From: Eubacteriales bacterium
GTDB taxonomy: Bacteria; Bacillota; Clostridia; Lachnospirales; Lachnospiraceae
NCBI GenBank assembly: GCA_030524715.1
Contig: JAUNGB010000009.1
Span: 24,238 to 88,237 of the forward strand
Direction of reading: 5' to 3'
Length of the DNA stretch: 64,000 bases
Position 1 is the stretch's first letter. Every line of letters starts with the position of its first letter. This document shows, one piece after another, positions 43,369 through 52,579 of this stretch. Made by a program: the position numbers and the translations under genes. The notes beneath the pieces were generated by a model that saw nothing but the letters and a program-made list of their open reading frames with translations, did not search any database and was not told where the DNA came from.

Positions 43369-44826
43369 ATGTATTATATCGGCGTTGATCTGGGTACTTC
43401 TGCAGTGAAGCTGCTCCTTATGGAAGAATCCGGAAAAATCTGTAATATCGTATCAAAAGAATATCCGTTGTTTTTCCCGCATCCCGGCTGGTCTGAACAG
43501 AATCCGGAGGACTGGTTTACCCAGAGTATGGAAGGGATCAAGGAGCTTACAAAGGATATTGACAAATCACAGGTAGCAGGCATCGGCTTCGGCGGCCAGA
43601 TGCATGGGCTTGTAACACTGGACGCCCAGGATCAGGTGATCCGTCCGGCAATTCTCTGGAATGACGGACGTACCGGAGAAGAAACCGACTATTTAAATAC
43701 TGTGATCGGCAAAGACAAGCTTTCTCAGTATACTGCAAATATCGCGTTCGCAGGCTTTACCGCGCCGAAGATCCTCTGGATGCAGAAAAACGAGCCTGAG
43801 AACTTCAAAAAAGTTGTAAAAATCATGCTTCCGAAGGATTATCTGGCATATTGTCTGACAGGTTCCTTCTGTACAGACGTGTCCGACGCTTCCGGTATGC
43901 TTCTTCTGGATGTGAAGAATCGCTGCTGGTCCAAGGAAATGCTGGAAATCTGCGGAATTACAGAGGAACAGCTTCCGAAACTCTATGAGAGCTGGCAGGT
44001 GGTAGGCACCCTGAAGCCGGAAATCGCAGAGGAGCTTGGAATGCCTGCTTCCGTCAAGGTCGTGGCAGGCGCTGGAGATAATGCGGCAGCGGCAGTGGGA
44101 ACAGGAACCGTAGGCGACGGGCAGTGCAATATTTCCCTTGGAACCTCCGGAACCATCTTTATTTCCAGCAAAGAGTTCGGCGTGGACGCCAACAATGCGC
44201 TGCATTCCTTTGACCATGCGGACGGCTATTATCACCTGATGGGCTGCATGCTGAGCGCGGCCTCCTGTAATAAATGGTGGGCAGAGGAAATCCTTCAGAC
44301 AAAGGATTTTGCGGCAGAGCAGGCGCCGATCACCGCGCTTGGGGAGAACCACGTATTTTTCCTGCCGTATCTGATGGGAGAGCGTTCCCCTCATAATAAT
44401 CCGGATGCAAGAGGCGTATTCTTCGGAATGTCCATGGATACCACAAGAGCAGACATGACACAGGCTGTTCTGGAAGGGGTAGCCTTCGGCCTGCGGGATT
44501 CCCTTGAGGTAGCAAGAAGCCTTGGAATCAAGATCGAGCGTACCAAAATCTGCGGCGGCGGAGCAAAGAGCCCGCTGTGGAAAAAGATCATTGCCAATGT
44601 AATGAATCTTAAGGTGGATGTTCTGGAAAACGAACAGGGTCCCGCTATGGGCGGCGCTATGCTGGCGGCTGTGGGCTGCGGAGCGTACCCGGATGTGGAA
44701 ACCATCGGTAAAAAACTTGTCAAAGTGGTTGATACAGTAGAGCCGGAACAGGAACTGGTAGCGAAATACGAAGAAAAATACCAGCAGTTCCGTGAACTTT
44801 ATCCGACCATGAAGCCACTGTTTTAA
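43369..44826 (+). CDS. xylB: Xylulokinase-type FGGY carbohydrate kinase
   Basis: A 485-residue FGGY kinase starting at 43369 behind CAGGAGGAG. YIGVDLGTSAVKLL and GFGGQMHGLVTLD mark the first domain, and GAGDNAAAAVGTG, SLGTSGTIF and ICGGGAKSPLWKKI the ATP-binding domain. It phosphorylates a ketose, by homology D-xylulose. With the preceding isomerase it would feed the pentose phosphate pathway, though the true ketose may differ because the partner isomerase is not a XylA. Confidence 0.88.
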   Translation: MYYIGVDLGTSAVKLLLMEESGKICNIVSKEYPLFFPHPGWSEQNPEDWFTQSMEGIKELTKDIDKSQVAGIGFGGQMHGLVTLDAQDQVIRPAILWNDGRTGEETDYLNTVIGKDKLSQYTANIAFAGFTAPKILWMQKNEPENFKKVVKIMLPKDYLAYCLTGSFCTDVSDASGMLLLDVKNRCWSKEMLEICGITEEQLPKLYESWQVVGTLKPEIAEELGMPASVKVVAGAGDNAAAAVGTGTVGDGQCNISLGTSGTIFISSKEFGVDANNALHSFDHADGYYHLMGCMLSAASCNKWWAEEILQTKDFAAEQAPITALGENHVFFLPYLMGERSPHNNPDARGVFFGMSMDTTRADMTQAVLEGVAFGLRDSLEVARSLGIKIERTKICGGGAKSPLWKKIIANVMNLKVDVLENEQGPAMGGAMLAAVGCGAYPDVETIGKKLVKVVDTVEPEQELVAKYEEKYQQFRELYPTMKPLF

Positions 44827-44903
44827 AGAATAGAAGAAATATACGTAGCTTTAGATGCGTGGATCGGGAAACAAAGAGAAATGAGATAAGGATACAATAA
44901 AGA

Positions 44904-44949
44904 AAATGCAGACAATGACGTCAGATGTGAGGTCACTGTCTGCATTTTT
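44904..44949 (+). terminator. Intrinsic terminator of the sugar cluster
   Basis: ATGCAGACA and TGAC pair with GTCA and TGTCTGCAT around a small loop, followed by TTTT. Confidence 0.85.
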
Positions 44950-44988
44950 ATGTTTCCGGTTTATGGCTTTGCAGTTAATGTAAGACTT

Positions 44989-45004
44989 GCGAGCGAGTCT
45001 TGAA
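44989..45004 (+). repeat. Dispersed GCGRGCGAGTCTTGAA motif, copy 5
   Basis: Exact GCGAGCGAGTCTTGAA. Here the surrounding 20 bases AAGACTTGCGAGCGAGTCTT form a dyad, so the motif may be one arm of a small hairpin. Confidence 0.6.
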
Positions 45005-45029
45005 TTTATTCAGAGGAAGGCGGTATGTT

Positions 45030-46229
45030 ATGGTTACTTGCAGAGATATATGGAATCTTAGCCTGGACGGGGTAGAACTGGTCACCAGTGAAAAGGGGCT
45101 GGGACGTGCCGTATCCTGGACCTATATGGTGCAGACCAGGCCTTATGAGGATCATATGAATCAGGGGAATTTTGCGCTTCTGGTAGTGGATTATGTGCGC
45201 TTTGATTTTAAGGAGGCGCTGCGCACCATGGAAGAACTGGACAACCTTGGGATTTCCGGACTGGCGGTTTCCGTTGTGGATGACAGAGAACCGATACCGC
45301 AGTACATGATAGACCGTGCCGAAGAACTGGAACTTCCGCTGTTTTATGTCCGCTGGGAGGGCGCCTCTTTTGTGGATATAGACCAGAGTATCGGAAATCT
45401 GATCGTGGAGTCCGGCGTACAGAATAAAAGGACGGGAGATTACCTGTATAACCTGCTTTTCGGCTATGCGATCAATGACAAATATGTGGAAAAGATTTCT
45501 CATCAGTTCGGCATGGATTTCAGCAGGCCTTACCGGGTGGGCATCATTGTGGTGGACAGAAAATACGGCGTTAACCTGGAACAGGATGAGCACACCTATG
45601 AGCACTATGCCAACTGCCTGAACCGCGAAGTGAAAAACATGAAAGGGAGTCCTATGTTTATGCGCTTTCTGAACAAATTTGTACTTCTGTTCGAGGCAAG
45701 GGAGGACAAGGAAATTGAAAGGGAGCTGGAGATTGTTCTCCGGCATCTGGATGAGCGGCCGCAGTTTCAGGGGATCATCAGGAGCACCTGTATTCTCGGA
45801 GCGGCTTATAAGGACCCCAGCCTGTTCGGGCAGAGCTATCAGGAGGCAAAGCGTCTGATCCCCAAAAAAGATATCCTGCCGAACCCGAAAAACAAAAAGG
45901 TTCTGAGCGCAAGCTCCATGGGCATCTACAAATATATGTTCAACAGCGGAAATCAGGCGGAGATTCTGGATTACTGCAATGAGAGGCTGCGCAAGCTGGA
46001 AGAATACGACCATGCCAACGGAACCTTCCTCCAGGAAACCCTGCTTGCATATTACATGAACGGTTTCAATAGCGGCAAGACTGCGGAGGCCTTATATATC
46101 CACCGCAATTCCCTCCAGTACCGCATGAATAAAATCGTGGAATTGCTGGGAATCGAGCTGGACGACAGCATGGAATATCTGGATCTGATCAACTGTATTC
46201 TGGTGAAGCGTTTGATGTTCCTTAGCTAG
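45030..46229 (+). CDS. PucR family transcriptional regulator
   Basis: A 399-residue regulator starting at 45030 (AGGAAGGCGG upstream; a TTG ten codons earlier is less likely). The N-terminal PucR leader-type domain includes VTCRDIWNLSLDGVELVTSE and FALLVVDYVRFDFKEAL. The C-terminal helix-turn-helix is SGKTAEALYIHRNSLQYRMNKIVELLG. PucR-type proteins sense nitrogen compounds and activate their catabolic genes. It directly precedes an amino-acid transporter/aminotransferase operon, its likely target. Its TAG stop is formed by a MITE-like end. Confidence 0.9.
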   Translation: MVTCRDIWNLSLDGVELVTSEKGLGRAVSWTYMVQTRPYEDHMNQGNFALLVVDYVRFDFKEALRTMEELDNLGISGLAVSVVDDREPIPQYMIDRAEELELPLFYVRWEGASFVDIDQSIGNLIVESGVQNKRTGDYLYNLLFGYAINDKYVEKISHQFGMDFSRPYRVGIIVVDRKYGVNLEQDEHTYEHYANCLNREVKNMKGSPMFMRFLNKFVLLFEAREDKEIERELEIVLRHLDERPQFQGIIRSTCILGAAYKDPSLFGQSYQEAKRLIPKKDILPNPKNKKVLSASSMGIYKYMFNSGNQAEILDYCNERLRKLEEYDHANGTFLQETLLAYYMNGFNSGKTAEALYIHRNSLQYRMNKIVELLGIELDDSMEYLDLINCILVKRLMFLS

Positions 46230-46310
46230 AGCGTGTTTGAAAATTCATTCCCGCCATCTGTACGCCCCACTTCAAATATTCTTTAAGCGGCGGGGAATAC
46301 AGATTGCGGG
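46227..46310 (+). repeat. MITE-like element, internally deleted copy
   Basis: TAGAGCGTGTTTGAAAATT begins at the PucR stop codon. TTCCCGCCATCTGTA and, 25 bases later, TACAGATTGCGGGAA form a hairpin. The right terminal repeat is lost. Confidence 0.55.
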
Positions 46311-46423
46311 AAAGACCTTTTTATTTGTGTTGATTTGCTCTGACTGTGCAAAATGCCAAGTAAGACTGTGCATTTTGAATATTGAAAAAAACTTAAATGC
46401 TGATTAGAATACACTCTATCAGC

Positions 46424-46470
46424 AAGGGCGTTGGGAAAACAAGTTGTTTTCACCGGCGCCTTTTCTTTTT
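46424..46470 (+). terminator. Probable terminator after the PucR gene
   Basis: The stem uses AAGG-GCG-TTGG-GAAAAC with GTTTTC-ACC-GGCGCCTT, somewhat imperfect at the base, followed by TTTCTTTTT. Another short dyad, CAAAATGC and GCATTTTG, lies upstream at 46347-46375. A promoter for the transporter operon must lie in this 281-base gap, but none was clear. Confidence 0.6.
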
Positions 46471-46510
46471 CATAACAAAGTAAAGAGGCATAAACGAGGA
46501 GGAGAATATC

Positions 46511-47374
46511 ATGAAAAAAAGAGTGTTAATGACAGTTGCAATGGCAGGAATTATGACGACAGTTATGTTCGCGGCAGAATGCTCCGCGGCAGAGACAGAG
46601 GAAAAAGATGTTCTGAGAGTGGGTATGGAATGCGCCTATGCTCCATTTAACTGGACACAGGACAGCGATACCACCCCGGACGGCAGCACGGCGGTTCCCA
46701 TTTACAATTCCGACTACTATGCATACGGCTATGATGTAGCAGTTGCACAGATGCTGGCGGATGAAATGGGGATGGAGCTTGAGGTTCATAAAGTAGAATG
46801 GTCTTCCATTGGAATTTCCATGGACGCAGGAGACTATGACTGCATTATTGCAGGTATGGGACGCACCGCAGAAAGAGAGATGTCTTATTCCTTCACAGAA
46901 CCTTATTATTACAGAGACAACTGTATTGTTGTAAAAAAAGACGGAGATTATTCAGATGTTAAGACCCTGTCGGATCTGGCAGGAACCGGCTGTAAGGTGA
47001 CTACACAGCTTGGAACCGGCTGGGTACCGCTTCTGGATCAGATCGAAGGAGCAGAGACAGGCGCCAATTATGAGACGACCTCCGAATGCTTCATGGCAAT
47101 TTCCAACGGCGTTGCAGACGTCTGCATCGTAGACCTGCCTACCGCGCAGTCCGCGCTGCTGACAAATGACGACCTTCAGATCATTACCCTGGACGAAAGC
47201 GATACGTTTACAGGTGATGATGAAATGGTAAATGTTTGTATTGCCACAAGAAAGGACGACACAGAGCTTCGGGATAAGCTTCAGGATGCAATGGACGCCA
47301 TTGGCTGGGACGACAAGGAGAAAATGGACGAGCTGATGAACAGCGTGATCGATCAGCAGCCGGCAGCCAACTGA
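46511..47374 (+). CDS. Amino-acid ABC transporter substrate-binding protein (family 3)
   Basis: A 287-residue secreted solute-binding protein with a strong GAGGAGG site. The signal sequence (KKRVLMTVAMAGIMTTVMF) is followed by AAECSAAETEE; Cys24 does not sit in a normal lipobox. LRVGMECAYAPFNW and GYDVAVAQMLADEMGMELE are typical for the family, and GMGRTAEREMSYSFTEPYY supports an amino-acid-like ligand. The gene is followed by its permease and ATPase, a complete importer. The ligand is probably an amino acid or amine handled by the aminotransferase downstream. Confidence 0.9.
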   Translation: MKKRVLMTVAMAGIMTTVMFAAECSAAETEEKDVLRVGMECAYAPFNWTQDSDTTPDGSTAVPIYNSDYYAYGYDVAVAQMLADEMGMELEVHKVEWSSIGISMDAGDYDCIIAGMGRTAEREMSYSFTEPYYYRDNCIVVKKDGDYSDVKTLSDLAGTGCKVTTQLGTGWVPLLDQIEGAETGANYETTSECFMAISNGVADVCIVDLPTAQSALLTNDDLQIITLDESDTFTGDDEMVNVCIATRKDDTELRDKLQDAMDAIGWDDKEKMDELMNSVIDQQPAAN

Positions 47375-47442
47375 TACCGGAAATCAGGACGTAAGCCCAG
47401 GACGTGAGCCGGGATAAAGAAAGATAAAAGAGAGGTAACCGT

Positions 47443-48213
47443 ATGGGAATCTATGTACTTGCAGTGGCAGATCCGAGCAATTCTTTAGAGTGGATGATTT
47501 TTCTCGCACAGAAATATTCGAGCATGTTTGTGGAAGGAACCTGGCTCACCTTATATATTGCGGTCATCGGTACTCTGCTTGGATTTGTACTTGGATATGT
47601 GGTCGGGATCATTCAGGATATCAGGATCAGCCAGGGAGACAACATCCTGAAAAAGGGGCTTTGCAGACTTCTGAAGGCCGTTGCCTCCATTTATGTGGAA
47701 GTCTTCCGGGATACGCCTATGATCGTGCAGGCAATGATCATTTATTATGGCCTGAGACAGGCCGGAATTGAGATGACGCCAGTATTTGCAGGTGTTCTGG
47801 TGACTGTGCTGAACACAGGCGCCTATATGGCGGAAACCGTCAGGGCAGGAATCGGCTCCATCGATCTGGGGCAGCGGGAAGGCGCGTGGGCAATGGGAAT
47901 GTCTCCCATGAAAACCATGCTGTACATTGTACTTCCCCAGGCATTTAAGAATATTATCCCTGAAATGGCGAATACATTTCTGACGAATCTGAAGATGACC
48001 TCCGTGTTAAATGTAATCGCCGTTCAGGAGTTATTTATGGCAGCCAAAACTGTCGGCGGTAATTACTATAAATATTTTGAATCTTATCTGGTAATTGCAG
48101 TCATCTATTTTGTATTATGCTTTATTTTCAACAAGCTGTTCATCTTTATGGAAAAGAGGATGAAGGGCAAAGCCGATTATGCATTGGCTGTTGAATACAT
48201 GGATAATCAGTAA
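47443..48213 (+). CDS. Amino-acid ABC transporter permease
   Basis: A 256-residue HisM/GlnP-type permease with about five hydrophobic helices. The first family signature region is [22 protein letters not shown], and the EAA loop is [16 protein letters not shown] near residue 147. GAGAGG precedes the ATG. It lies between the binding protein and ATPase genes of the same importer. Confidence 0.93.
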   Translation: MGIYVLAVADPSNSLEWMIFLAQKYSSMFVEGTWLTLYIAVIGTLLGFVLGYVVGIIQDIRISQGDNILKKGLCRLLKAVASIYVEVFRDTPMIVQAMIIYYGLRQAGIEMTPVFAGVLVTVLNTGAYMAETVRAGIGSIDLGQREGAWAMGMSPMKTMLYIVLPQAFKNIIPEMANTFLTNLKMTSVLNVIAVQELFMAAKTVGGNYYKYFESYLVIAVIYFVLCFIFNKLFIFMEKRMKGKADYALAVEYMDNQ

Positions 48214-48221
48214 GGAGGCAC

Positions 48222-48965
48222 ATGATGAGCGAGGCTATTATTTCGATCCAGGATCTGAGCAAATCCTTCGGAGACCATGAGGTGCTCAGAAAAATTGATA
48301 TTGACGTTTATGCAGGAGAGATCATCTGCATCGTGGGTTCCTCCGGCTCCGGCAAATCCACGCTTCTTCGGTGCATCAACCGGCTGGAGCGCCAGACCGC
48401 CGGAAAGATCATGTATCACGGCAAAGAGATACGGGACGTTCAGCGTGAGATCAACGAGTACAGATCCAAGGTGGGCATGGTATTCCAGTCCTTTAACCTT
48501 TTTGAGAATATGACGGTTCTGCAGAATTGCATGCTCTGCACAAGAAGGGTTCTTCATCTGTCAAAGGAAGAAGCTTTTGACAGGGCGATCACCCATCTGA
48601 AGGAGGTTGGGATGGCACCCTATATCAACGCAAAGCCGTTTCAGCTTTCAGGAGGACAGAAGCAGCGTGTTGCCATCGCAAGATCCCTTTGTATGAATCC
48701 GGAGGTGCTGCTGTTTGACGAGCCGACCTCCGCGCTGGATCCCGAAATGGTGGGGGAGGTGCTGAATGTTATGAAGGAACTGGCGACTACCGGACTTACC
48801 ATGATCATCGTCACTCATGAGATGGCCTTTGCCAGAGACGTATCCACCAGAACGATTTTTATGGACCGGGGATATGTGGCTGAGGACGCGGCGCCTTCCG
48901 AACTGTTTTCCAATCCGAAAAATCCCCGTACCAGAGAATTTTTAAGCAGATATCTGGCAGGGTAG
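48222..48965 (+). CDS. Amino-acid ABC transporter ATP-binding protein
   Basis: A 247-residue GlnQ-type ATPase: Walker [10 protein letters not shown], signature [15 protein letters not shown], Walker [15 protein letters not shown] and switch histidine in IVTHEM. AAGGAGG precedes two adjacent ATG codons (48222 and 48225). It completes the transporter and is followed by a cytidylate-kinase-like gene 20 bases later. Confidence 0.95.
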   Translation: MMSEAIISIQDLSKSFGDHEVLRKIDIDVYAGEIICIVGSSGSGKSTLLRCINRLERQTAGKIMYHGKEIRDVQREINEYRSKVGMVFQSFNLFENMTVLQNCMLCTRRVLHLSKEEAFDRAITHLKEVGMAPYINAKPFQLSGGQKQRVAIARSLCMNPEVLLFDEPTSALDPEMVGEVLNVMKELATTGLTMIIVTHEMAFARDVSTRTIFMDRGYVAEDAAPSELFSNPKNPRTREFLSRYLAG

Positions 48966-48985
48966 GCATAAGGAGGCGTAAATTC

Positions 48986-49681
48986 ATGGAAAATTTTGTT
49001 GTGACCTTCGCAAGGGGCTTCGGCTCAGGCGGAAAGGAGATCGCTTCCCTTCTGGCAAAGGATCTGGGAATCCACTGCTATGAAAACCGTATTCTCACTC
49101 TTGCAAGCCAGATGAGCGGACTGGATGAAAACCTGTTCCGGGAGGTAAATGAGAAGATTAGAAACAACGGAGGCTTTTCCAGCTTTTTGCGGGGGCTTCC
49201 AAGAGCAAGGAACTATATCGCCAGAAATGAAAGATTTCATTCGGACGACAGATTATTTGAATACCAGAGCAAGATCATCAGAAATCTGGCGGATCAGGAG
49301 TCCTGCGTTATTGTGGGCAAATGTGCCGATTATGTACTGAGGGGACGCCCGAATATCGTCAGTGTTTACATAGAAGCCCCCAGAGCTTTCTGTGTAGAGC
49401 GGACCATCGAGCATATGGGCGTGTCGGAAAAGGTGGCTCATGCCACGATCACACAGACAGACAAGTTCAGGGCGGACTATTATCAGTATTACACGCATGG
49501 AAAGTGCTGGACCAATCCGGTGAATTACGATATGACCTTAAACAGCGAAAGAGTGGGCATTGAAAACTGCGTCAGGCTGATCGAAGAGTATCTGGTCATC
49601 CGAAAGCTGATCACACCGGACAGGATTAAAAGAACGCCCTCTTCGCAGGAAACGTCCGATACGGCTTCAGAACAAAAATGA
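48986..49681 (+). CDS. Cytidylate kinase-like family protein
   Basis: A 231-residue P-loop-related protein (FVVTFARGFGSGGKEIASLLAKDLG, then CVIVGKCADYVLRGRPN). The loop FGSGGKEI replaces a classic Walker A of the same position, as in other members of this family. Despite the name, members are rarely shown to phosphorylate CMP. The consistent placement in an amino-compound catabolic operon suggests a regulatory or small-molecule kinase role, which is inference. AAGGAGG precedes the ATG. Confidence 0.8.
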   Translation: MENFVVTFARGFGSGGKEIASLLAKDLGIHCYENRILTLASQMSGLDENLFREVNEKIRNNGGFSSFLRGLPRARNYIARNERFHSDDRLFEYQSKIIRNLADQESCVIVGKCADYVLRGRPNIVSVYIEAPRAFCVERTIEHMGVSEKVAHATITQTDKFRADYYQYYTHGKCWTNPVNYDMTLNSERVGIENCVRLIEEYLVIRKLITPDRIKRTPSSQETSDTASEQK

Positions 49682-49768
49682 TGTACTGGTCACAAGCCCG
49701 GGCGGTCAGTGCAGGGCCTGGGAGTGAACAGTGACAAAATAAGAACAGCAGCAGTGAGGAGAAGTGTT

Positions 49769-50983
49769 ATGAAATTAGCAGATACAGGTTTAACAGTTCA
49801 GGATATCAAAGACAAAGTAAATAAATATATGATCGAAACCTATGAGCGTTTTGATTTTCTGGCGGAAACTGCCAAAGATCAGTATATCTATGACGAGAAG
49901 GGAGAAAAATATCTGGATTTTTATGCAGGTATCGCCGTCAATTCCGCAGGAAACTGTAACGAAAAGGTAGTGGAAGCAGTTGTAGAACAGACAAAAACAC
50001 TGATGCATACCTTTAATTATCCCTATACTATTCCACAGGCGCTGCTGGCGGAAAAGGTCTGCACCACCATCGGAATGGATAAAATTTTCTTTCAGAATTC
50101 CGGTACGGAAGCAAACGAGGCCATGATCAAAATGGCAAGAAAATACGGAATCGAAAAATACGGACCGAACCGCTACCATATCGTAACTGCAAAAATGGGC
50201 TTCCACGGAAGAACCTTCGGATCCATGTCCGCTACAGGACAGCCGGGAAACGGCTGTCAGGTAGGCTTCGGCCCTATGACCTACGGCTTTTCCTATGCGC
50301 CCTATAATGATCTTCAGGCATTTAAGGACGCCTGCACGGAAAATACCATTGCCATCATGATCGAGCCTGTACAGGGAGAAGGCGGCGTACATCCGGCGAC
50401 TATGGAATTTATGACCGGACTCCGTAAATTCTGTGATGAAAACGGAATGCTGCTTCTGATCGACGAAGTGCAGACCGGATGGTGCAGGACAGGCAAGGTA
50501 ATGAGTTATATGAACTACGGAATCAAACCGGATATCGTGTCCATGGCAAAGGCCCTTGGGGGCGGCATGCCTATCGGAGCGATCTGCGCAAGTGAAGAGG
50601 TTTCAAAAGCATTTTCCGCAGGCTCCCACGGAACTACCTTCGGCGGACATCCTGTTTCCTGCGCGGCTGCTCTGGCCCAGATCGACGAGCTTTTGAGCCG
50701 GGATCTGGCAGGCAATGCGGCGAAGATGGGCGCATACTTTATGGAGAAGCTGAAGACCATTCCCCATGTAAAAGAAGTCAGAGGACAGGGGCTTTTGGTA
50801 GGCGTGGAATTTGACGATGCTATTAACAGTGTGGATGTAAAGCATGAATGTCTCCACAGACATCTTCTGATCACGGCGATCGGTACAGATGTGATCCGTA
50901 TGGTGCCGCCGCTGATCATCGATGAAAAGGACTGCGATGAGGCATATGAGATCATCCGGGCTTCCGTAGAAGCTCTGGCATAA
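49769..50983 (+). CDS. Class III PLP-dependent aminotransferase
   Basis: A 404-residue enzyme, start at 49769 behind TGAGGAG. The PLP lysine is Lys261 in MAKALGGGMPIGA. QNSGTEANEAMIKMARKYG, GFHGRTFGSMSATGQP and LLIDEVQTGWCRTG are typical of acetylornithine/4-aminobutyrate/omega-amino acid aminotransferases. It would turn an omega-amino group into an aldehyde. The next gene encodes an iron alcohol dehydrogenase that could reduce that aldehyde, which argues against a purely biosynthetic ornithine role. Confidence 0.9.
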   Translation: MKLADTGLTVQDIKDKVNKYMIETYERFDFLAETAKDQYIYDEKGEKYLDFYAGIAVNSAGNCNEKVVEAVVEQTKTLMHTFNYPYTIPQALLAEKVCTTIGMDKIFFQNSGTEANEAMIKMARKYGIEKYGPNRYHIVTAKMGFHGRTFGSMSATGQPGNGCQVGFGPMTYGFSYAPYNDLQAFKDACTENTIAIMIEPVQGEGGVHPATMEFMTGLRKFCDENGMLLLIDEVQTGWCRTGKVMSYMNYGIKPDIVSMAKALGGGMPIGAICASEEVSKAFSAGSHGTTFGGHPVSCAAALAQIDELLSRDLAGNAAKMGAYFMEKLKTIPHVKEVRGQGLLVGVEFDDAINSVDVKHECLHRHLLITAIGTDVIRMVPPLIIDEKDCDEAYEIIRASVEALA

Positions 50984-50996
50984 GGCGGTGAGGCAG

Positions 50997-52145
50997 ATGA
51001 AAGCATTTTCTTTTTCTATTCCGCAGAATATCGTATTCGGCAAGGGAAGCTTAAAGCAGCTTCCCGAGCTGGCTTTAAAGCTTCAGAAGAACAAGGCCTT
51101 TCTTATTTCCGGCCCTCATCTCAATAAGATCGGGCTGGTAGGGCAGTGCCGGGAAGCGTTGAAAGCAGCGGGGATCGAAAGCGACGCCTTTACAGAAACA
51201 GAGGGCAATCCCAGTACGGAAACTGTGGAAAAGGCCGCAAAGGCATACGAGGACAGCGGCGCGGATTTTCTTGTGGCTCTCGGCGGAGGTTCTCCCCAGG
51301 ATGTAGCCAAAGCAGTTTCTGTGGTGGCTGTTTACGGGGGAAGGATTGCGGATTATGAAGGAGGCGGCAAGGTGCCCGGTTCCACGGTTCCTGTGATCGC
51401 GATCCCGACCACAGCGGGAACCGGTTCAGAAGTAACGGCATTTTCTGTCATTACTGATCACAGCCGTAATTACAAGCTGACGGTGGTAAGCAATGAACTG
51501 CTGCCCGCATATGCGATCCTTGCCCCGGAACTGATCTTCAGTGTACCGGCACGTACGGCAGCCGCCTGCGGCGTGGATGCCATGGTGCATGCGCTGGAAG
51601 CATATATTTCGCTGGGGGCATCTCCATTCTCCGATCTGTTTGCCAGAAAAGCTCTGGAGCTGATCGGGAACCATATCCGCAGCTATGTGGCAAACCGGAA
51701 AAACGAAGCCGCGGCAGAAGGAATGCTGCTGGGTTCTCTGTTCGCAGGCATTGCATTTTCCCATGCAAGACTTGGAAACGTACATGCCATGAGCCATCCT
51801 GTCAGCGCGTATTTTGACGTGCCCCACGGCGTCGCCAACGCGATTCTGCTTCCCACAGTGGTTTCCTTCAACGCACTGGCAGATCAGGGGAAATATTATG
51901 ACATTTACCGGTGCGTTTCCAAATGCCCTGTACAGAAAGAACTCTTTTCCCCGGATATGCTGGCGGAAGAACTGAGAAGCCTCAATGAAGAGCTTGGCAT
52001 CCCCAAAACACTGAGAGAAGTTGGCGTAAAGGCGGAGCTGTTTGAGGCTATGGCAGACGACGCCATGAAGAGCGGGAACATTGCGGTAAATCCAAGAAGC
52101 ACCGGAAAGACAGACATTATCCGTCTGTATGAGCAGGCATTTTAA
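50997..52145 (+). CDS. Iron-containing (group III) alcohol dehydrogenase
   Basis: A 382-residue NAD(P)-dependent dehydrogenase. The nucleotide-binding GGGSPQDVAKAVS and PTTAGTGSEVTAF and the metal-ligand region GVDAMVHALEAY, LGNVHAMSHPVSAYFDVPHG are all present. ATG at 50997 is preferred (GGTGAGG upstream); a GTG three codons earlier is possible. It lies 13 bases after the aminotransferase gene and likely reduces the semialdehyde product to a hydroxy acid or alcohol. A strong terminator about 135 bases downstream closes the operon. Confidence 0.9.
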   Translation: MKAFSFSIPQNIVFGKGSLKQLPELALKLQKNKAFLISGPHLNKIGLVGQCREALKAAGIESDAFTETEGNPSTETVEKAAKAYEDSGADFLVALGGGSPQDVAKAVSVVAVYGGRIADYEGGGKVPGSTVPVIAIPTTAGTGSEVTAFSVITDHSRNYKLTVVSNELLPAYAILAPELIFSVPARTAAACGVDAMVHALEAYISLGASPFSDLFARKALELIGNHIRSYVANRKNEAAAEGMLLGSLFAGIAFSHARLGNVHAMSHPVSAYFDVPHGVANAILLPTVVSFNALADQGKYYDIYRCVSKCPVQKELFSPDMLAEELRSLNEELGIPKTLREVGVKAELFEAMADDAMKSGNIAVNPRSTGKTDIIRLYEQAF

Positions 52146-52150
52146 AATCA

Positions 52151-52225
52151 TAAATCAGTAAAATAAATCAGCAAAACATAAATCAGCAAAATATAAATCG
52201 GAAAAACATAAATCGGTAAAACATG
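52151..52225 (+). repeat. Short tandem repeat, about 15-base period, five units
   Basis: Units of the type TAAATCAGCAAAACA occur about five times with small changes (TAAATCAGTAAAA, TAAATCAGCAAAATA, TAAATCGGAAAAACA, TAAATCGGTAAAACA). AT-rich and non-coding, it sits directly after the dehydrogenase stop. No spacers of CRISPR type are present. Confidence 0.65.
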
Positions 52226-52278
52226 TATTAAAAACTCTCCGCAGCAGAGCTGCGGGGAATTGAATCCTAAAAGATTAA

Positions 52279-52318
52279 AACACCCCGGCTGTTCTGAAGG
52301 AACAGCCGGGGTGTTTTT
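52279..52318 (+). terminator. Strong intrinsic terminator of the aminotransferase operon
   Basis: AACACCCCGGCTGTTC and GAACAGCCGGGGTGTT form a 16-base perfect stem with a short loop, followed by TTT. The 261 bases between this and the peptidase gene hold no supported gene. Confidence 0.92.
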
Positions 52319-52579
52319 GCTGAATTTGTATATACTTTATCAAAACTTATTCCTGTAAAGAGCGATCCATATTCTTTTTATTCTCCTTTTTGCTGACATA
52401 AAGTGGAAATTTCGAAACAAACGGTTTGGGGATTATGAATTATACTGTAGCCATCATCCAAAAGCAAACAGGAGTAAAGAAAGACCGGAAAGGGGGTTAC
52501 GGCTATGACGCAATGAAATGGAAAAAACATAAAAAGGCAGCAGCAGAAAGAAAAAAGAATGAATATGGGAGGAATAAGA

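Noticed and set aside
52151-52225. CRISPR array
   Set aside because: The repeats are about 15 bases, directly adjacent and without unique spacers, and no cas genes are in the window.
52410-52560. Possible cyclic-di-GMP-type riboswitch before the M23 gene
   Set aside because: Some matching words (GCAAAC, GGGGGTTACGG) are present, but the GACGCAA element is out of order and the stems do not form; treated as chance.
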